A stretch of 64,000 bases of DNA from Antedon mediterranea (GCF_964355755.1 NC_092678.1:2565922-2629921), one strand, 5' to 3'. Shown: positions 33,255 through 46,535, counted from the first letter of the stretch. The notes: generated by a model from the sequence alone, not told the origin. A program made the numbers and translations.

Positions 33255-36200
33255 TCATTTTCCATTCTCGTCCTTTTTCAAATGAGTATATAGTTCTGTT
33301 TTGTTATTTACAGCTTCTAGTCTCCCTGCAAACTCTTCGTGCCTCATTGTGTTGACTGCTTTAATCCGGCTACTCCATAGTGACAGTAAGGAGACCGGCC
33401 CACCTTAAATAATAAGATAAATAAAAGATAATTCTTTATTGTCATGTATTACCAAATAACTTGAGTTTAAATAATCCACATAAACAACTCTTTATCATTA
33501 AGTCTTGATTTTCAATCATTAATCACGACATCAATAAAGCGAATTTAAAAAATGCACAAAATATGAATACCTTTTTGTCTGTCCCTGCTTTCATCTTTTG
33601 ATATCCTAAGTTTCTTTATTGGCGGTGCGCCCTCGGTTGTCCTTGAATCAGCACTCGATAAGTAGTCCTGTTTTTCTCGATGTGTCATACTTTGCAATCT
33701 GGATTTAAAAAAATGTTTAACAATTATTTTTATAATTACATTTTATGATTTCATTTTCTACTGCACACTTATTAAATATCAAGTTCTTACTTATCTAAGT
33801 CTTTCCACGCCTTTTCTGTTTCACTGGTTTTATCTGTTCCCTTTGCCGTCGTCTTGTCCGACCCTTTCTTTGCATTGCAATCGTTACTCACTGGTTTACA
33901 ATCGTGTAAGCAGTCAAGTACTTGTTTGTGTTCAGGTGATGTGCTACTGTAGGCTTTGAGCAACGACTCTAGCTCCGCCCACATTTGCCTGTAATGTTCT
34001 TCCCTGATGAAGTAAAGTGGAGCTTTATCAAAAATTTCATGCATAACATCTAGATTTAATTGTGGAGTAGGTTTGCGTCAGAGTGTTTTTTTTTCGCAAG
34101 TATTCTCAATGTACTTGATGTATAAAGTACAAATTACGTCAGAGTAGGGAAAACATCTGACCAATTTACATAATTGGCTCAACTGCACTGTGGTGTTTAG
34201 TATTACTGTAGTATTCATAATAAAACTCACTTTTTGGGAGCTTTGCCCCTAATACCTGGTGGTAACGGTAAGGGATCACCCTTTGCTTCGATCCCAACCA
34301 AGTGAAATATGGCTTTCTTGCACTGTGTTACATCTTCCTCATCCAGGCAAAGTTTAGCAATTATTGTTGGTATTGGGTCTATGTGCTGAAAGATAAAATG
34401 TAGACAAGTTCAACTGACGGATCATACATATATCAAATCTGTACACTGATTACAGGTAGTAAAGTGTAAAGAAATACTAACCGATGCCATGTTGAATATG
34501 ATAGTATCGCTAATTACCATTGGCCAATGTCTAGTTTGTCTTTCTAGCTGTGTTTTGGCTGTAAGATACAAATTATGCTTATGAAGAATGAATGAATTAA
34601 AGAGTAACTTATTTGTTGTTAAGTGTGAGATAGTCATTGCATCTTTATCATCTGTTTTGGCTAGTTGGGTTGGTATAATTAATGTATCGTAGATGAGTAC
34701 ATTGCTTGTAAGGGCTATATTAATTTTATATTTGTAATGTGGAATGGATACCCTTTGAAATTGGCACTTCCTTTTCTTGATCGTCTGTAATAGTGAAAGG
34801 TGCAAGGCGGTTGTCTTTCATAAACTCGCCAAAATCTGTGATTCTGTAATCGGTCACTCTCCCACCACAACCTTCACTGATCGACGGCGGATCTTCAAGA
34901 TACGATCGGGAAGTTGATAGGCAGTGGATAAAGATTTCTCCACCATGACTCGTAAGCATATGTGACATGACCTTTGCCCCAGGTTTGCGAGGTTGTTCAA
35001 GCATGACCTGACGACCATTGAGGAGGAAGTTTGTCAGACATAATGAAGGCCTGCTATTCACCTACCAAAAAGATATTTGAACATTATTAATTTCATATTA
35101 TGGTATTATTTAAATATATTGTCATACAGTTGATGTACAGTGCATGATAAAAACATTTGGAAGTATTCCTAAATGAAAATTTGTCCGAAAATATATTGTG
35201 ATAAGAAATTAACTTATTTTATTTTGTGGATACTCACATCAACTGGTGAAATTCTATAGGCACCTGTACAGTAAAGTAATTCTAAAAAAAAAAAAGATAA
35301 AATATTGTAATGTTTTGGCTTTCACTGTCACTGCAAATTTAACATGAAACCATTCAATGAGCTCATAGCCTCTTTAAATCACTAAAGATAAGAACTGTCA
35401 CAATATACAGTAAGAAGTAACAAGAACATTTATTGCATGCATGGCTGCAGTGGATCTATTGTATTACAACTAACCATTTGACATTCCTCTTGGTGAACAC
35501 CATTTCAGTAAGATGTTGTTCTCCTCCTGACTCAGTAATTTATGACCAGCATCACCGCTGGATGAAGGACTTTGAGAAGTGTTCTTGCGAACCTCCTTGT
35601 GGCCGTCCTTATGATGTAGTAATTCTACGTCATAGTTGGCTGAGCTACTAGAATTCTGCTCTTCCTGTTGGGTAAATAACAAGTAAAACGTTAGCATGTA
35701 TTTGAATATATTAATATAATAAAATATAATAATTAATACAGTATGTGAAATTAAGGATCAATTATGGAAGCAGGTTTTATTTGTCTTCAACCTAAATCAG
35801 TGTCATAACAGATAAAAGCGCTTACTGGCTAAACCCAGAGAATGAGCAGCCCAAATGATCCCTAACGCAGCATTGGAGGGCGCTGTTGCTCCCCGCGTTA
35901 TGCTTACATAAGTAAAACTATTAAAACTGCAATGGGACATTAGATGTTGATTATAAAGCTGTAATTTCTTAATGAGAAATATATTATTCAATGGTATATA
36001 TTATTCAATGTTGGTATACAATTCAATGGTGTATATTAATCAATGGTATATTCAATGCTTTAAAAAGCTCATGTATTTACCTTCATTGGAATACCTGTTA
36101 TCGTTGTCATAACTAAATCATGATGCAGCTGAACTAATTTGCATAAATGACTCGCAAGATGCTGTGCAGATACCACCGATATCAACCGAAACGATAAATT

Positions 36201-37516
36201 TGATGACACATTTTGGCGCGCTTTTGATGATAGTGATAACGACGAATCTTCTGGAATGTGTACATGGAGTACAACAAGTTCGCAGTGGTTTATTAACAGC
36301 AAACTGAAAAATCAGAGTTGGTATCAATTAACAGTTTTTTTTGTGGGTGTATGATTTTTTAGAATGAATAGATTCTGATCATTTTTTAATTTTGTTTCAG
36401 TTTTTAGCGTCAGTAATAGAAGATTTGCACAATCTGACAAACATTTCAAGACTGAAGTGAGAAAAACTTATTTTTTTAGCACTACTAATTCACAGTATTA
36501 TTTTCACGTTCAAGTGGAAAAGATTTACTACATTACATGGGTTAATTTATTTTCCCTAAACTTGAATGAATCAAAACTAAACTATGTCTTACTTATCAGA
36601 CCCAGCAGCGATTTTGTTGTGTTGTGTTAAAGCATCTTGTACACTTTTCTTCAAAACTTCAACATGACTTTCACTGTAAACAGAAAAAAAAGTTTATACT
36701 AATAGCAAAGAACGATAATTTTTTTCTAATTTTCTTACTTATTTGTAATTTAAACATATTTTAATGAAATAATGTATTACTTTTTGACTGATGTAAAACA
36801 AATAATTCTGCCCTTATTTGAAACTTTTGAGGCGACATCTGTCATAGATGTGCGCACTCTGTGTTGTTCTTCGGTACACTCACACAACACCTCCACTGCT
36901 GCTGCAAGGCCGTGTAGTATACTGCAATTCTCATCATTACCCTCTGGGTTTGCCGGGCCTAGCTCCGCAAAAATCTGCATCAGCTGAAAGACAATATATA
37001 AAATGTTTTTTTAAAAATGATACTTGATTTATAAATATGTAAATTCATCTGAAGGAATATTTTGTAGAATCTTACGTCACTTAATTTTTGATCCGATTTC
37101 TTCCAAGTATTTAAAAGTCTTGCTTCAGTGTCTGCAGCAATAAATCGTATCTAAAAATTTGGAAAAAACAACTGCAGAATTGGATGTAAGATAAAAACTT
37201 AATATTAAAAAATATACACAACATTTAAATTATTCATTCAAGTGTTTTGGATAATTGCAATTAAAAAAATGTACATTCAGTTCATAAACATACCAACCGA
37301 TCTGATGAAAATATGTCGTATACAATACGGCAGTACTCGAAAGCAGCCTCAACGGCGCATGTCCAAAGCGACTTGCAAAATGGATCAAGAGGAATATTGG
37401 ACACTCCTGAGCGTGATTTGCTGATGATGTCATACTCAATTTTATGGCCGCATGACTTTCCGAAGTACGGGCTGTGATCGACAACGATTACGGTCTTATG
37501 TGAAGCAGGGAACATT
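33255..37516 (-). CDS. INTS13: INTS13 / asunder, Integrator complex subunit, complete, 13 exons
   Basis: Component of the Integrator complex, which processes snRNA 3' ends and attenuates paused RNA polymerase II; the fly homolog Asunder is needed for dynein positioning in germ cells. Exons (minus): 37516-37294, 37150-37076, 36983-36781, 36673-36593, 36303-36081, 35664-35475, 35281-35238, 35061-34752, 34558-34482, 34385-34231, 34003-33791, 33698-33571, 33403-33255. All phases match, giving 689 aa (human about 706). Landmarks: SHKTVIVVDHSPYFG at the start, CCSILHGL-like NCSILHGLAAAVE, SANYDVELLHHKDGH, PPSISEGCGGRVTDYRITDF, RHWPMVISDTIIFNMAS, and C-terminal PVSLLSLWSSRI with EEFAGRLEAVNN, the conserved tail that contacts the rest of the complex. 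The ATG at 37515 is one base after an acceptor (TTTTTCAG|A), so a 5' UTR exon lies upstream. No lesions are seen. Confidence 0.95.
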
Positions 37517-38389
37517 CTGAAAAAGCAAAGTAAAATAAGTAAAAACAAAAAAATAATAAATAAAATCCTACAATAAAGATAGCTGCTGTGAGTCTGTGTA
37601 CATCCATCCAAGAAACTTTTTTGTTATATATTGAGATACTGGTTATATTCCTTCCATTTTATTAAATATTAAGTACCAATTATATGAGTATATGAACGCA
37701 ATCTGCCGCTAATATCACTCCTAACGGCGCTGCAAAGCCTAGCGGCCAAGCACAGCATATGTGGCAGAATCAACGGCGGCAGAATAGCAATCCGCTCCGC
37801 TGAACTTACTTTCTCTTGCTACTTAGGATTGACCAAACCTGGGCCTAGCTATTTTGAAGAGCTTTTCCACAACTTTTAATATACCATTTGTCAAGATTTT
37901 TGTAGTATAAGCTTGCGAATATATATTATAGATTTTAGTATCGTATTATTATACAATAGACTTTGACAAACGAACGAAAAACCAATGTTTTACTCCTCAG
38001 CAAAAACAAAAACACAACATCGTACAAGTGCGGTTACTCTATTATTTGCCGTCAACTAACCGTCAACTGTTCGTTACAAATCCCGTTAAAATATAGAGGC
38101 TAAGGCCTCATGGTGTAAACACCATGAAAAAGTAAACAATTTTGACGAAAACGATCAATGTATAAGCTGATATTATTGACATATAAATCTCAACCCAATA
38201 TGAATTTCCAATGGAATAAAATACCGTTGACTGAAATTGGTATACAAGCGAGTAGTTGACGAAAAACGCGTGAGCACTCCCGCGCATGGAGACATGCCAT
38301 TGTTTTTGTTTTTCAACTAGGCCTGGGGCCTAGCCTAAACGAGGCCTAACTAGGTACTTTCGTGATAATAGTTATCGATGAACACTGGA
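37517..38389. promoter_or_regulatory. Head-to-head interval between INTS13 and the DDX20 copy
   Basis: About 870 bp separate the INTS13 start (minus) from the first ATG of the DDX20-like copy (plus). It must hold the INTS13 promoter and 5' UTR exon, and presumably once drove both genes. There is a GC-richer patch near 37700-37810 and no obvious TATA box. Confidence 0.4.
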
Positions 38390-38705
38390 ATGAAAACTGC
38401 ACATGATATAACAATACGGCCTAGGACAGATGATGTTCTAAATGAGGAAAACAGCAACGTTGATTTCGCCTCATATTGCTGTTGTCTAGGCCTAGCCTAC
38501 TAGACTAGGAAGCTAGGCCCGGAGGCAAGGCCCGTGTTGAAAGGATTGCAAAGGACGGGCTTTCACAGCCCATCGCCTATTCAACTGAAAGCCATCCCGC
38601 TTGGACGCTGCGGACTAGGTAGGCCTAAGACTAACGTGTTGTTTTGTATAAATTATGTTTCAACAACGAACACAAAGACTATATAGGCCTACTAAGACTA
38701 TATAT

Positions 38706-39502
38706 GTTATGCGCGATTTGAACGATTTGCGCAATTTGAAATTGCGCAAAAAAATCCTTGCGCAATTTGAAATTGCGCAAAGAATTCTTGCGCAATTTTA
38801 AATTGCGCAAGGATTTTTTTGCGCAATTTCAAATTGCGCAATCAACTTGCGCAATTTCAAATTGCGCAAGAAAATCTTTGCGCAATTTTAAATTGCGCTG
38901 CACAATTTGTAAATTGCGCAAGATAGTTCTTGCGCAATATGACACCTTTGCGCAATTTGAAAACGAACTGTAAATTTTCCCATACATGGCTAGGCTAGGC
39001 CTAGGCAGAGGAGTTTAAAATTTAGTATTTTATTATATAAATAAGACCATTTCAATGAAGATAATGTTTAATACTCACTTTTTAAGTTTTTAATATTAGT
39101 TTAAGCTAGGCCATGTAACCTAGTCAGTATCAGTAGTCCAGACCCTAGCTAGGCTAGAGTAGTATAGCCGGCCGCCCGCGCCGCGCCCGCCTGGTGGAAC
39201 ACCACCGCTTCGTTTTCCTTCGTCGGTTCTTCGACGGTATGCTAACTTATAACAATATTTGCACTACTAAAATAAGGAAATGCGATATTTATCTTTAATT
39301 TTGAATCATTCTTAGAAATTACTATAAAAATATGGGTGTGCATGATTTCACAATCTGTCGAAAAACCTTGCGCAATTTGCAGATTACTTGCGCAATTTAA
39401 TACGTTGCTTGCGCAATTTGAAACACATGTTTCAATTCAAATTGCGCAAGGATTTTTTTTGCGCAATTTCAAATTGCGCAAATCGTTCAAATCGCGCATA
39501 AC
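38706..39502. mobile_element. Foldback element built of TTGCGCAATTT palindromes
   Basis: The first ~80 bp (GTTATGCGCGATTTGAACGA…) recur in reverse complement at the right end (…TCGTTCAAATCGCGCATAAC). The interior of both arms consists of repeated palindromes TTGCGCAATTT…AAATTGCGCAA, over ten units on the left and several on the right. ATATAT lies directly outside both ends (38700-38705 and 39503-39508), a possible 6-bp target duplication. It sits in the first intron of the DDX20 copy and has no coding capacity. Confidence 0.7.
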
Positions 39503-41009
39503 ATATATAACAACGTCTCGAGCCGAGTCAAACAAATGTTTTGATTCTGCTGTTTTAAAAATTTTAATAACTTTTTTTGCACTAAAAAATAATTAATACT
39601 AATAGCCTAGGCCTAGTGAGACAGGCCTAACCATCTAAATGATAAGCCTACTACCATATATACTATATATTAGGCCTACTACTAATAATAATCCTTCACC
39701 ACAAATCTGTGTGCTTGGTTTTTTCAGAAAAAAAATCATACTCCCAAGCCAAGTCTGCTTCCGGGGTTTTTCCGCATCCGTCTCGTATGACAGTGACCTT
39801 TCTTCCTTTTTATATAGCACACCAAAGCAAGTATGCAGCATACCATACCACCCCACCCCTGCAACAAAAAAGTAACTTACCTTTACATGACGATGACGCA
39901 CCCATTTTAAAATTAATGATGGACCTTTTACTTTTAGAGAGAACATGGCGCACCATGACTGTCTTTTGTGCTAAGTGACGACCATTGACACACCTTTGTT
40001 CATTTGTAAATGTCGCACCTCCCGGGGGAAAATACATCATTTGTAAATGATGCACCTCTCCTGAGGCAAAGTACAATTGACAAGTGCATTAATTGTACAA
40101 GGTAACTGAATTTCTTTCAGATCTTATAATCCAAGGAAAGTCAGGCACAGGGAAAACATGTGTATTTTCCGTGATTGCTCTAGAATCGTTAGACATGTCC
40201 AGCAATGCTTTGCAGGTCCTTATCCTTGCACCAACACGGGAGATTGCTGTCCAGATACAACAGGTAATCTTGGACATTGGTCAGGTGATGGAGAAACTCA
40301 AATGTCATGTGTTTATCGGGGGGACGCTGATTGGTCCAGATAAACAAAATTTGAAGAAATGTCATATTGCAGTTGGAACCCCAGGTGAGATTTTGAAAAA
40401 AACCGAATAAAAGCAGACCAATGGAACAAAAATCACTACTTCTATTTACCGGCAATTTAAGGTGAACAGATCTGTCAGCACATAATACTCTCAGATGTTG
40501 ACTGCCCTCTCTGTAATAGTCTTTGCCATCTATAATAAAAAGGTGCAAGCACTGTGGTATGGACCCAAATCCTTTTCAGCCTTAATGAGGTAGAAAAATG
40601 ACTCTAAATATTTTCTTAAATGTTGTTTTCCAATTTGAGGAGGTAATTTCAAATGAATATTCTAAATAAACAAATGTTTGTTTTATTGCTCATTATAGGA
40701 CGTGTAGGTTTGATGGTTCCAGACTCAATCAGACTGTTTATTCTAGATGAAGCTGATAAGCTACTGGATGACAAATTTCAAAGCCAAATCAAGTAAGTGT
40801 AAAACACTACTTTAAAATATTGTATATATAGTAACTACCGTATATGCTCAGATATAATCCCATTTCCTAATTTAGGCTGTGTTTCGAAATTTCAAATTGC
40901 TAACTTATCAACTGAAGTCATTGATAGCTGGTACAGCTTGTATCATAATTTGTTTTGTTATTGTTAACATAATTAGCTTGTGTCGAAATACGAACTTGGT
41001 TCACTATTA

Positions 41010-41115
41010 AAAAAAGCAGGGGATTGTCCCCGGTGTTCTGATCTTGGGAGGTAGGCCTGTTGGCTGCTGTGGGTCTGTAGAGGCCTAATCCGAATTTCCT
41101 CAGTTGCAAGTTTGA
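41010..41115 (+). mobile_element. tRNA-derived SINE tail, copy 3
   Basis: GGGTCTGTAGAGGCCTAATC and preceding CCCCGGTGTTCTGATCTTGG match the 3' half of the SINE at 4590-4880. The head is absent. Confidence 0.5.
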
Positions 41116-41907
41116 GGATAACAAATGCCTTTAATTTCCCTTTTTATTTGATTTTATAGTTGGATTTATAATGAGCTGCCATACAGCAAGCAGATTGTGG
41201 CTGCCTCCGCAACTTACCCAGAATACCTTGCGCAACACTTGACAACGTACATGAGAGACGCAACCTTCGTGAGATTAAACCCAAAAGAGATTGCTTTACA
41301 TGGTATTATATCTTGGCTTTCTTTTATGCTTGATAAAAACATTTCAACCAGATTACTGACAACAGAATGCTTAGGACACTTGGCTGTCATACAGAAAGAC
41401 CTGGGTTTATTTCCCAACAACTCTTAGTCTACTCAGCTGTAAATGAGTACTTGGTTGAAAATACTAGGGAGGATAAGGCGGCATGGAAAGGAACTACCCA
41501 CCCTACACATAATTGTAAAATAAGCTCTTAACGCTCATTCCCCTACCTACTGCTAAAATCATGTTAATATTGGTCTATTGGTGGTGAAAATCTTGCAGAT
41601 ACCCAGAGGTTTCGTTAGTGGGCGCTATGTTGAAATTGGGGTAGGGTGTGTGATCTAATATGTATATATGTATTCAAATGTTGATTTCTTCACTACTGTT
41701 ACTCATATTTACTTTCCATTTTTTCAGGAATTCGTCAGTATTACAAATTAGTTGAATCTCATGATCTTCCTCATAAGTCGTTTGCTTTAAAGGTCAATGA
41801 TCTTATTGACCTTTTGTCTAATGTGACCTTTCAACAGTGCTTGATCTTCTAAAATTTGCATACAAGGTAACATTTATTTGTATTGATCATTCTGGAATAA
41901 ATTAGTA

Positions 41908-42022
41908 AATGTGTCTACACTATCAAACTTTATGTGACAAAATAATTTGATGTGCCCATATATGGACATGATGATGTCATATTACTACCATATTTGGGCA
42001 TGTCACTGCCATATTTGGGCAC
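41908..42022. mobile_element. Palindromic MITE, copy 4
   Basis: GTGTCTACACTATCAAACTT on the left, then GATGTGCCCATATATGGACA; the right arm is truncated. It lies in a DDX20-copy intron. Confidence 0.65.
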
Positions 42023-42725
42023 AAATTCGAATTCTAAAGTGCCCGGTGATATACTGAATATAAATTATTTTTATATTTTTTTGAGCTGAAAACCTTTGTG
42101 ATATTCTTTGTCAGAAAGGTTGGCCGAGTATGTTCATCTCTGGAGGGTTAGAACAAAAACAACGTCTTCACGCAATGTCAACGTTTAAGAAGTTTGAATG
42201 CAGAATTCTCATTTCAACTGATCTGGTAAACTATCAAATTTTGTTCAATATCTATTCTTTTGCATACATTGGGTGTTAAACTAGAATTGAGCAATCTATT
42301 ATTTAACCTATTGTCCATTTTGTAAATGTCATTGTTGTGGTTATTTCTGGCAATAAAATTTAAAGTATTTAGCACTCCTAAGCCCTCCAATGCTGGTTAG
42401 TTAGTATTGGGACTGTTATGTTCTGGGGCCTCTGGGTGGTTTGGCCAGTGAGCGCTCATAGCCTAATTACATCCTAGACTATGTTAAACTATGATCTTTC
42501 AGACTGCAAGAGGTATTGACGCTGAGAAGGTGAACCTAGTGATCAATCTGGATGTACCAGTTGATGTCAAAATGTACATGCATCGCATTGGCAGAGCTTT
42601 GGAACCTATGGCGCTTCAATAACACTCGCTAGTTTCGGTAGAGAAGAACTCTTGCTTCACAGCATCCAGAAAGAGTGTCATGTACCTATTCGGCCATTAC
42701 CAGGTTAGCTTACAAATGATTCTTA

Positions 42726-42856
42726 AAATCTGTCTACACTATCAAACTAGTTTGACAAAAAAGTGTGATTTGCCCAAGTATGGTAGTGATATGACATCAT
42801 CATGAGCACATCACATTTTTTTGTCCCATAAAGTTTGATAGTGTAGACAGAGCTTT
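42726..42856. mobile_element. Palindromic MITE, copy 5
   Basis: Both arms present: ATCTGTCTACACTATCAAAC on the left and GATAGTGTAGACAGAGCTTT on the right. It lies in a DDX20-copy intron. Confidence 0.75.
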
Positions 42857-44379
42857 ACATTATTCCAAAGTGCCTCCAGAATTGTCTGATCAATCTTGTC
42901 CATACAAATGGTTACCTGCTTAGGTCGAAGCACCAACTTCGCTGATTACAGGCTTGTTAAAAATAACCGGGCTAATAAAGTCTTTTAAACATATTTATAT
43001 GGGATTTGCTCTATATGAATTAATACACATTGTATGTTGCAAATGTTACTTTTAAAGTTTACTAGTGTTGGTTCGCCATCTACAACTATGATGAAATTGA
43101 CAAGTTCTTTGTATGAGCACAATGTCTCAACAATTCTACTAATTGCCTCGTCATCATAAAGTTATATCTATGATATCAAGGATTGTAACACTATAGTATA
43201 TTTAACATATTTCCTCAAAGAATTTAAAGGAAAGTAGACCCCAAATTTTGCTCTTATGTGGAGGTTCTGATCTTAAGTTTCTTCATTGTTCTTTCAGATC
43301 CAGTGCCCTCTGACCTTTTAAGTCCAAATGTTGGAGTTGCTGCTATGAAGACAGACGGTGCATCTACTACAACACAAAAATGTGTAGAAAAAGCAGTGAC
43401 CTTAAAACAGTGCAGTACGACGTCAAAAGGAAGTGCATCACCATCCCGCAAAATTTCCGGAGATTCCGCAACCTCTTTTAACGGACACGATTCTTTTCTA
43501 GCAAATGACAATGATTCATCTGGATAAAATTACACCGAATGCTGGTGCTATCCGGAAGATATCATCTTTACAGAAAGTACTGCTTGATGAAGACTGTCAG
43601 ACAATTGACCCAAATTCTGTTTTTAGTATCATAACCTCTGAGATACCATCATTAAAAAAAACTTTAGGCTTGAGAAATCTCCAAAATGGTCGTTTGCAGA
43701 TGCTGTAAAAGACTTTAGACATTTTTTAAGTACAGGTGAGATTGGAAATACAATGATTGAGAATACTAGCTGTAACTCTTATATAAAAAACAATGATTAG
43801 TCAGAACTTCAAGAAGCTAATTCTAAGAAAAGTATTATTTTGGAGCATTGTGACGTAGAAACCAAAGAGAATCAATCAGAAGAAATTAATTTGAATGATA
43901 ACTTCCATATCATGAACGAAACTAAGTCTGAAAATAATTTATTTGTTGAAGAGTCCCCTGGTCCTTGTTTACTTCAGAAGGAATACAGAAAAGATAAAAT
44001 TGAAGAATGTATGTTACCTGTGGAAGAACAAACTTATAAAGCAAATCTTACTTTGTTGAATAAAGAAAAAACAAAATAATTTTCAAAGGAATCTGTTATA
44101 CCTAAAGCTGACTTTTGTCAGAAAAATGTAGATGCTGACAACATTTCAAGGATGTCTGTGGACGCCTTTAAGCTTTTGGTTCCCACACACTTTAGTTGGC
44201 GCAATGCAAGCGAGTTAAATGAGAAGCGGCAATAAATATAAATAATAATGTTTAATATTAATACAACAGAAAGCAAAGCTTGTGGGTGGGTTTAGATTAC
44301 ACAAACTTCTAATTCTATACCCTCTATAACAACAATCAAATTTGAGAAAAATGCTTGTGATAGTAGCCTACTTAGTAGG

Positions 44380-44491
44380 CTACATGATGATGTCATATCA
44401 TTAACATATTTAATTAGCTTATCACTACCATGTTTGGGCACATCACATCATTATTTGTCAAACTAGTTTGATAGTGTAGATAAAGCTTTAT
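44380..44491. mobile_element. Palindromic MITE, copy 6 (left arm lost)
   Basis: Keeps GTTTGGGCACATCACATCAT and the right terminus GATAGTGTAGATAAAGCTTT. Confidence 0.65.
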
Positions 44492-44886
44492 ACATTTTCT
44501 CCAAATGTCACGTTTCATCAACTGTTTACTTCAAAGCAATGTTGCCACACAATCGGTTGAAAGGACTTCACACATGAACAACCCACATAAAAAAAAACAG
44601 AGACATAATACTATACTTTAATCATATTTATAATATTTCGAAAACTGTCCAGTTTTTGGCTATGGTTTAATCACGAAATGTTTGTCCTCACTGCACGTCG
44701 CGGTACAACCTCTGATTGGTTTTTTGATTTGCACTCGACATCAATCTTGCAACGGAGATAGTCATGGGTTATATAAAAAGTTCGTAAACCAAATATTTAT
44801 TAAATTATGCCTTATTAAATGTTTTAAAATTTACCTCTGGATCAAAGGGCTATAAAATGTGAAATTTCCAGAGGGCGTCATTAAAC

Positions 44887-45537
44887 TATAAAAGCAGGAA
44901 CCGAGAAAAAAGGGCAGCATTACCGTTTAGAGAGGTGACAATTGTCAATAAGGTAGGCACAATTTTAAAGTAAAATAAAAGCAAGTCGTGGATTATTTTC
45001 GTTCACTTCCATTTGTAATAATAAACATTTATAGGATTATTTATAGAGGCTACATAACTATATTGTTATATCTTTGTAAAATTTGAAGTATGGCTCTACA
45101 TTTATTCGTTTTCTTTCATTAGCGTTCAAAATCGTACATCGACTTTGCCACCTGTATTGTAACAATGGGAATGGGAATTATTCGTTAAGGTGATCATTAC
45201 TATAACCTTTTGCTACGTTTTTATTCTAAGCATACTCTAGCCCTGACGGTCCCTACACAATCCCATGTTATATACAGTTAGCCTACGTAATATTCTTCAT
45301 TATTCTACTATTACTAATTTGCCGAATAATTACAAGCATATTGTTGGTACCTTATTATATTTTTACTCTGGAATACCTAATTTAATCAAAAAGTTTTTTA
45401 ATGCATTTTAATTTTACTTTGCAGCTATTAGGCTACATCAGTTTCCACGATGGATACTGTACCTACGAGTCCAATTGTATCATCGTATTCGGGATTGTCA
45501 ACGCACACGAGTCTGCTAATTTCCAGTTTATTGATCA
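44887..45537 (+). promoter_or_regulatory. Possible TATA promoter with a 5' exon and first coding exon
   Basis: TATAAAAG at 44887-44894 (with another TATAAAA-like site near 44850 and a CCAAT box, ATTGG, near 44716) is followed by a short exon-like stretch ending CAATAAG|GTAGGC near 44951. An acceptor TTTACTTTGCAG at about 45423 opens a stretch with ATG in CACGATGGATAC and MDTVPTSPIVSSYSGLST, Ser/Thr-rich then hydrophobic, up to a possible donor ATA|GTAATG at 45537. No later exon was found, so this may be a short non-coding or decayed gene start. Confidence 0.25.
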
Positions 45538-45539
45538 AT

Positions 45540-46535
45540 ATAGTAATGTAATTGTTATAAGACCCTATATACTGTTGTTAGTTTTCGATTTTTGTCTATC
45601 CAATCCAAGTAAACTTTTGTAGTGAAAGTCCTACAGTTAAATTAGTGTTAATGTATATAAGCCCATGAAGTAATTTATAGTTCTTCCATAACCATCCTAA
45701 TTACATGTAGGCCTACATGAATACAGTAAAGATAAAATCGTAACATTTTATATCTTATCTGTTTTGTACTGTATTTGCATTGTATTTCAGTAATAAACGG
45801 CTACTACCTGTAAGGAAACACATTTCTGTACTCTATGGTAATCATTAATTAAAATAATATTAATTATTTGCCTATCTACAGACGTACCACCATTTTCAAA
45901 ACTCTTTCAATAGGCCTATATTCTAGCAATACTTTCGAATTCCTAAATAACAGTGGACTTTTTTTTTTTAACTTCAGATTACGGACGTAGGCAACGTAAC
46001 ACTTGCAAGTGTATTTAAAATATAGGCCTAGTCTTTAATTTTATTACAATGAATTTTACTGACCGCCGCATACATAGCATATTTATAATAAGCATTTAGC
46101 CTACCATGACTTTCTTTCAATATCAATCCTTTGTGTACAAATGGATTTAAAACATAAAAAAATAAGACTTCAATTGCAATTCCTGCATATTATTTTACCT
46201 TAGGCCTACGTTTGACAAGTTTTCTCGGCGCGGTTGAAATCAACATCATCATTCGCGGTACTATACGTACCATTTATTTGTATCAACAAAATATATATAA
46301 TTATACAGTAATTCTTTCACAAGAATATTTCTATAAACGTATTTGATACAAAACGGGTATGCAATGAGCCGAAGCTCTTAAACGCATTATCCTATAATAC
46401 AGATATCTAATTAGCAAATTAATAAAACAATAAAAGTACAAATAGAAATAAAAAGTAAAAGTAACAAAAGTGAACTCTACATTTATTTATTAATAGTAGT
46501 TGTATTTCCTTTCTAAATTTTCCGATTTTAGTTTA
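45540..46535. other. AT-rich spacer
   Basis: No coding exon, RNA gene or clear transposon recognised. Confidence 0.4.

Larger units (their letters stand above)
38390..44235 (+). pseudogene. DDX20: DDX20 (Gemin3) DEAD-box helicase copy, intron-containing pseudogene
   Basis: DDX20 is the DEAD-box helicase of the SMN complex that assembles snRNPs. Recognisable exons: 38390-38618 (Q motif, [20 protein letters not shown]), 40121-40384 (motif I SGTGKT, then [10 protein letters not shown]), 40699-40792 (motif II DEAD in FILDEADKLL), 41160-41302 (motif III SAT), 41728-41866, 42084-42225, 42503-42703, 43298-43735 and 43801-44235. Splice phases still match the ancestral gene, so this is not a retrocopy. 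Disabling changes: the first exon is shifted and split by a ~39-bp CCTAG-rich insertion with stops; TAA at 41850-41852 replaces a codon in motif IV; the acceptor before 42084 reads TG, not AG; a 7-bp deletion at about 42597 removes part of HRIGRxGR (motif VI) and shifts the frame; further shifts and stops lie near 43525, 43660 and 44077. Confidence 0.85.

Noticed and set aside
38758-39596. Frames rich in RNFKLRK / AQFE repeats
   Set aside because: They are translations of the TTGCGCAATTT palindromes of the foldback element.
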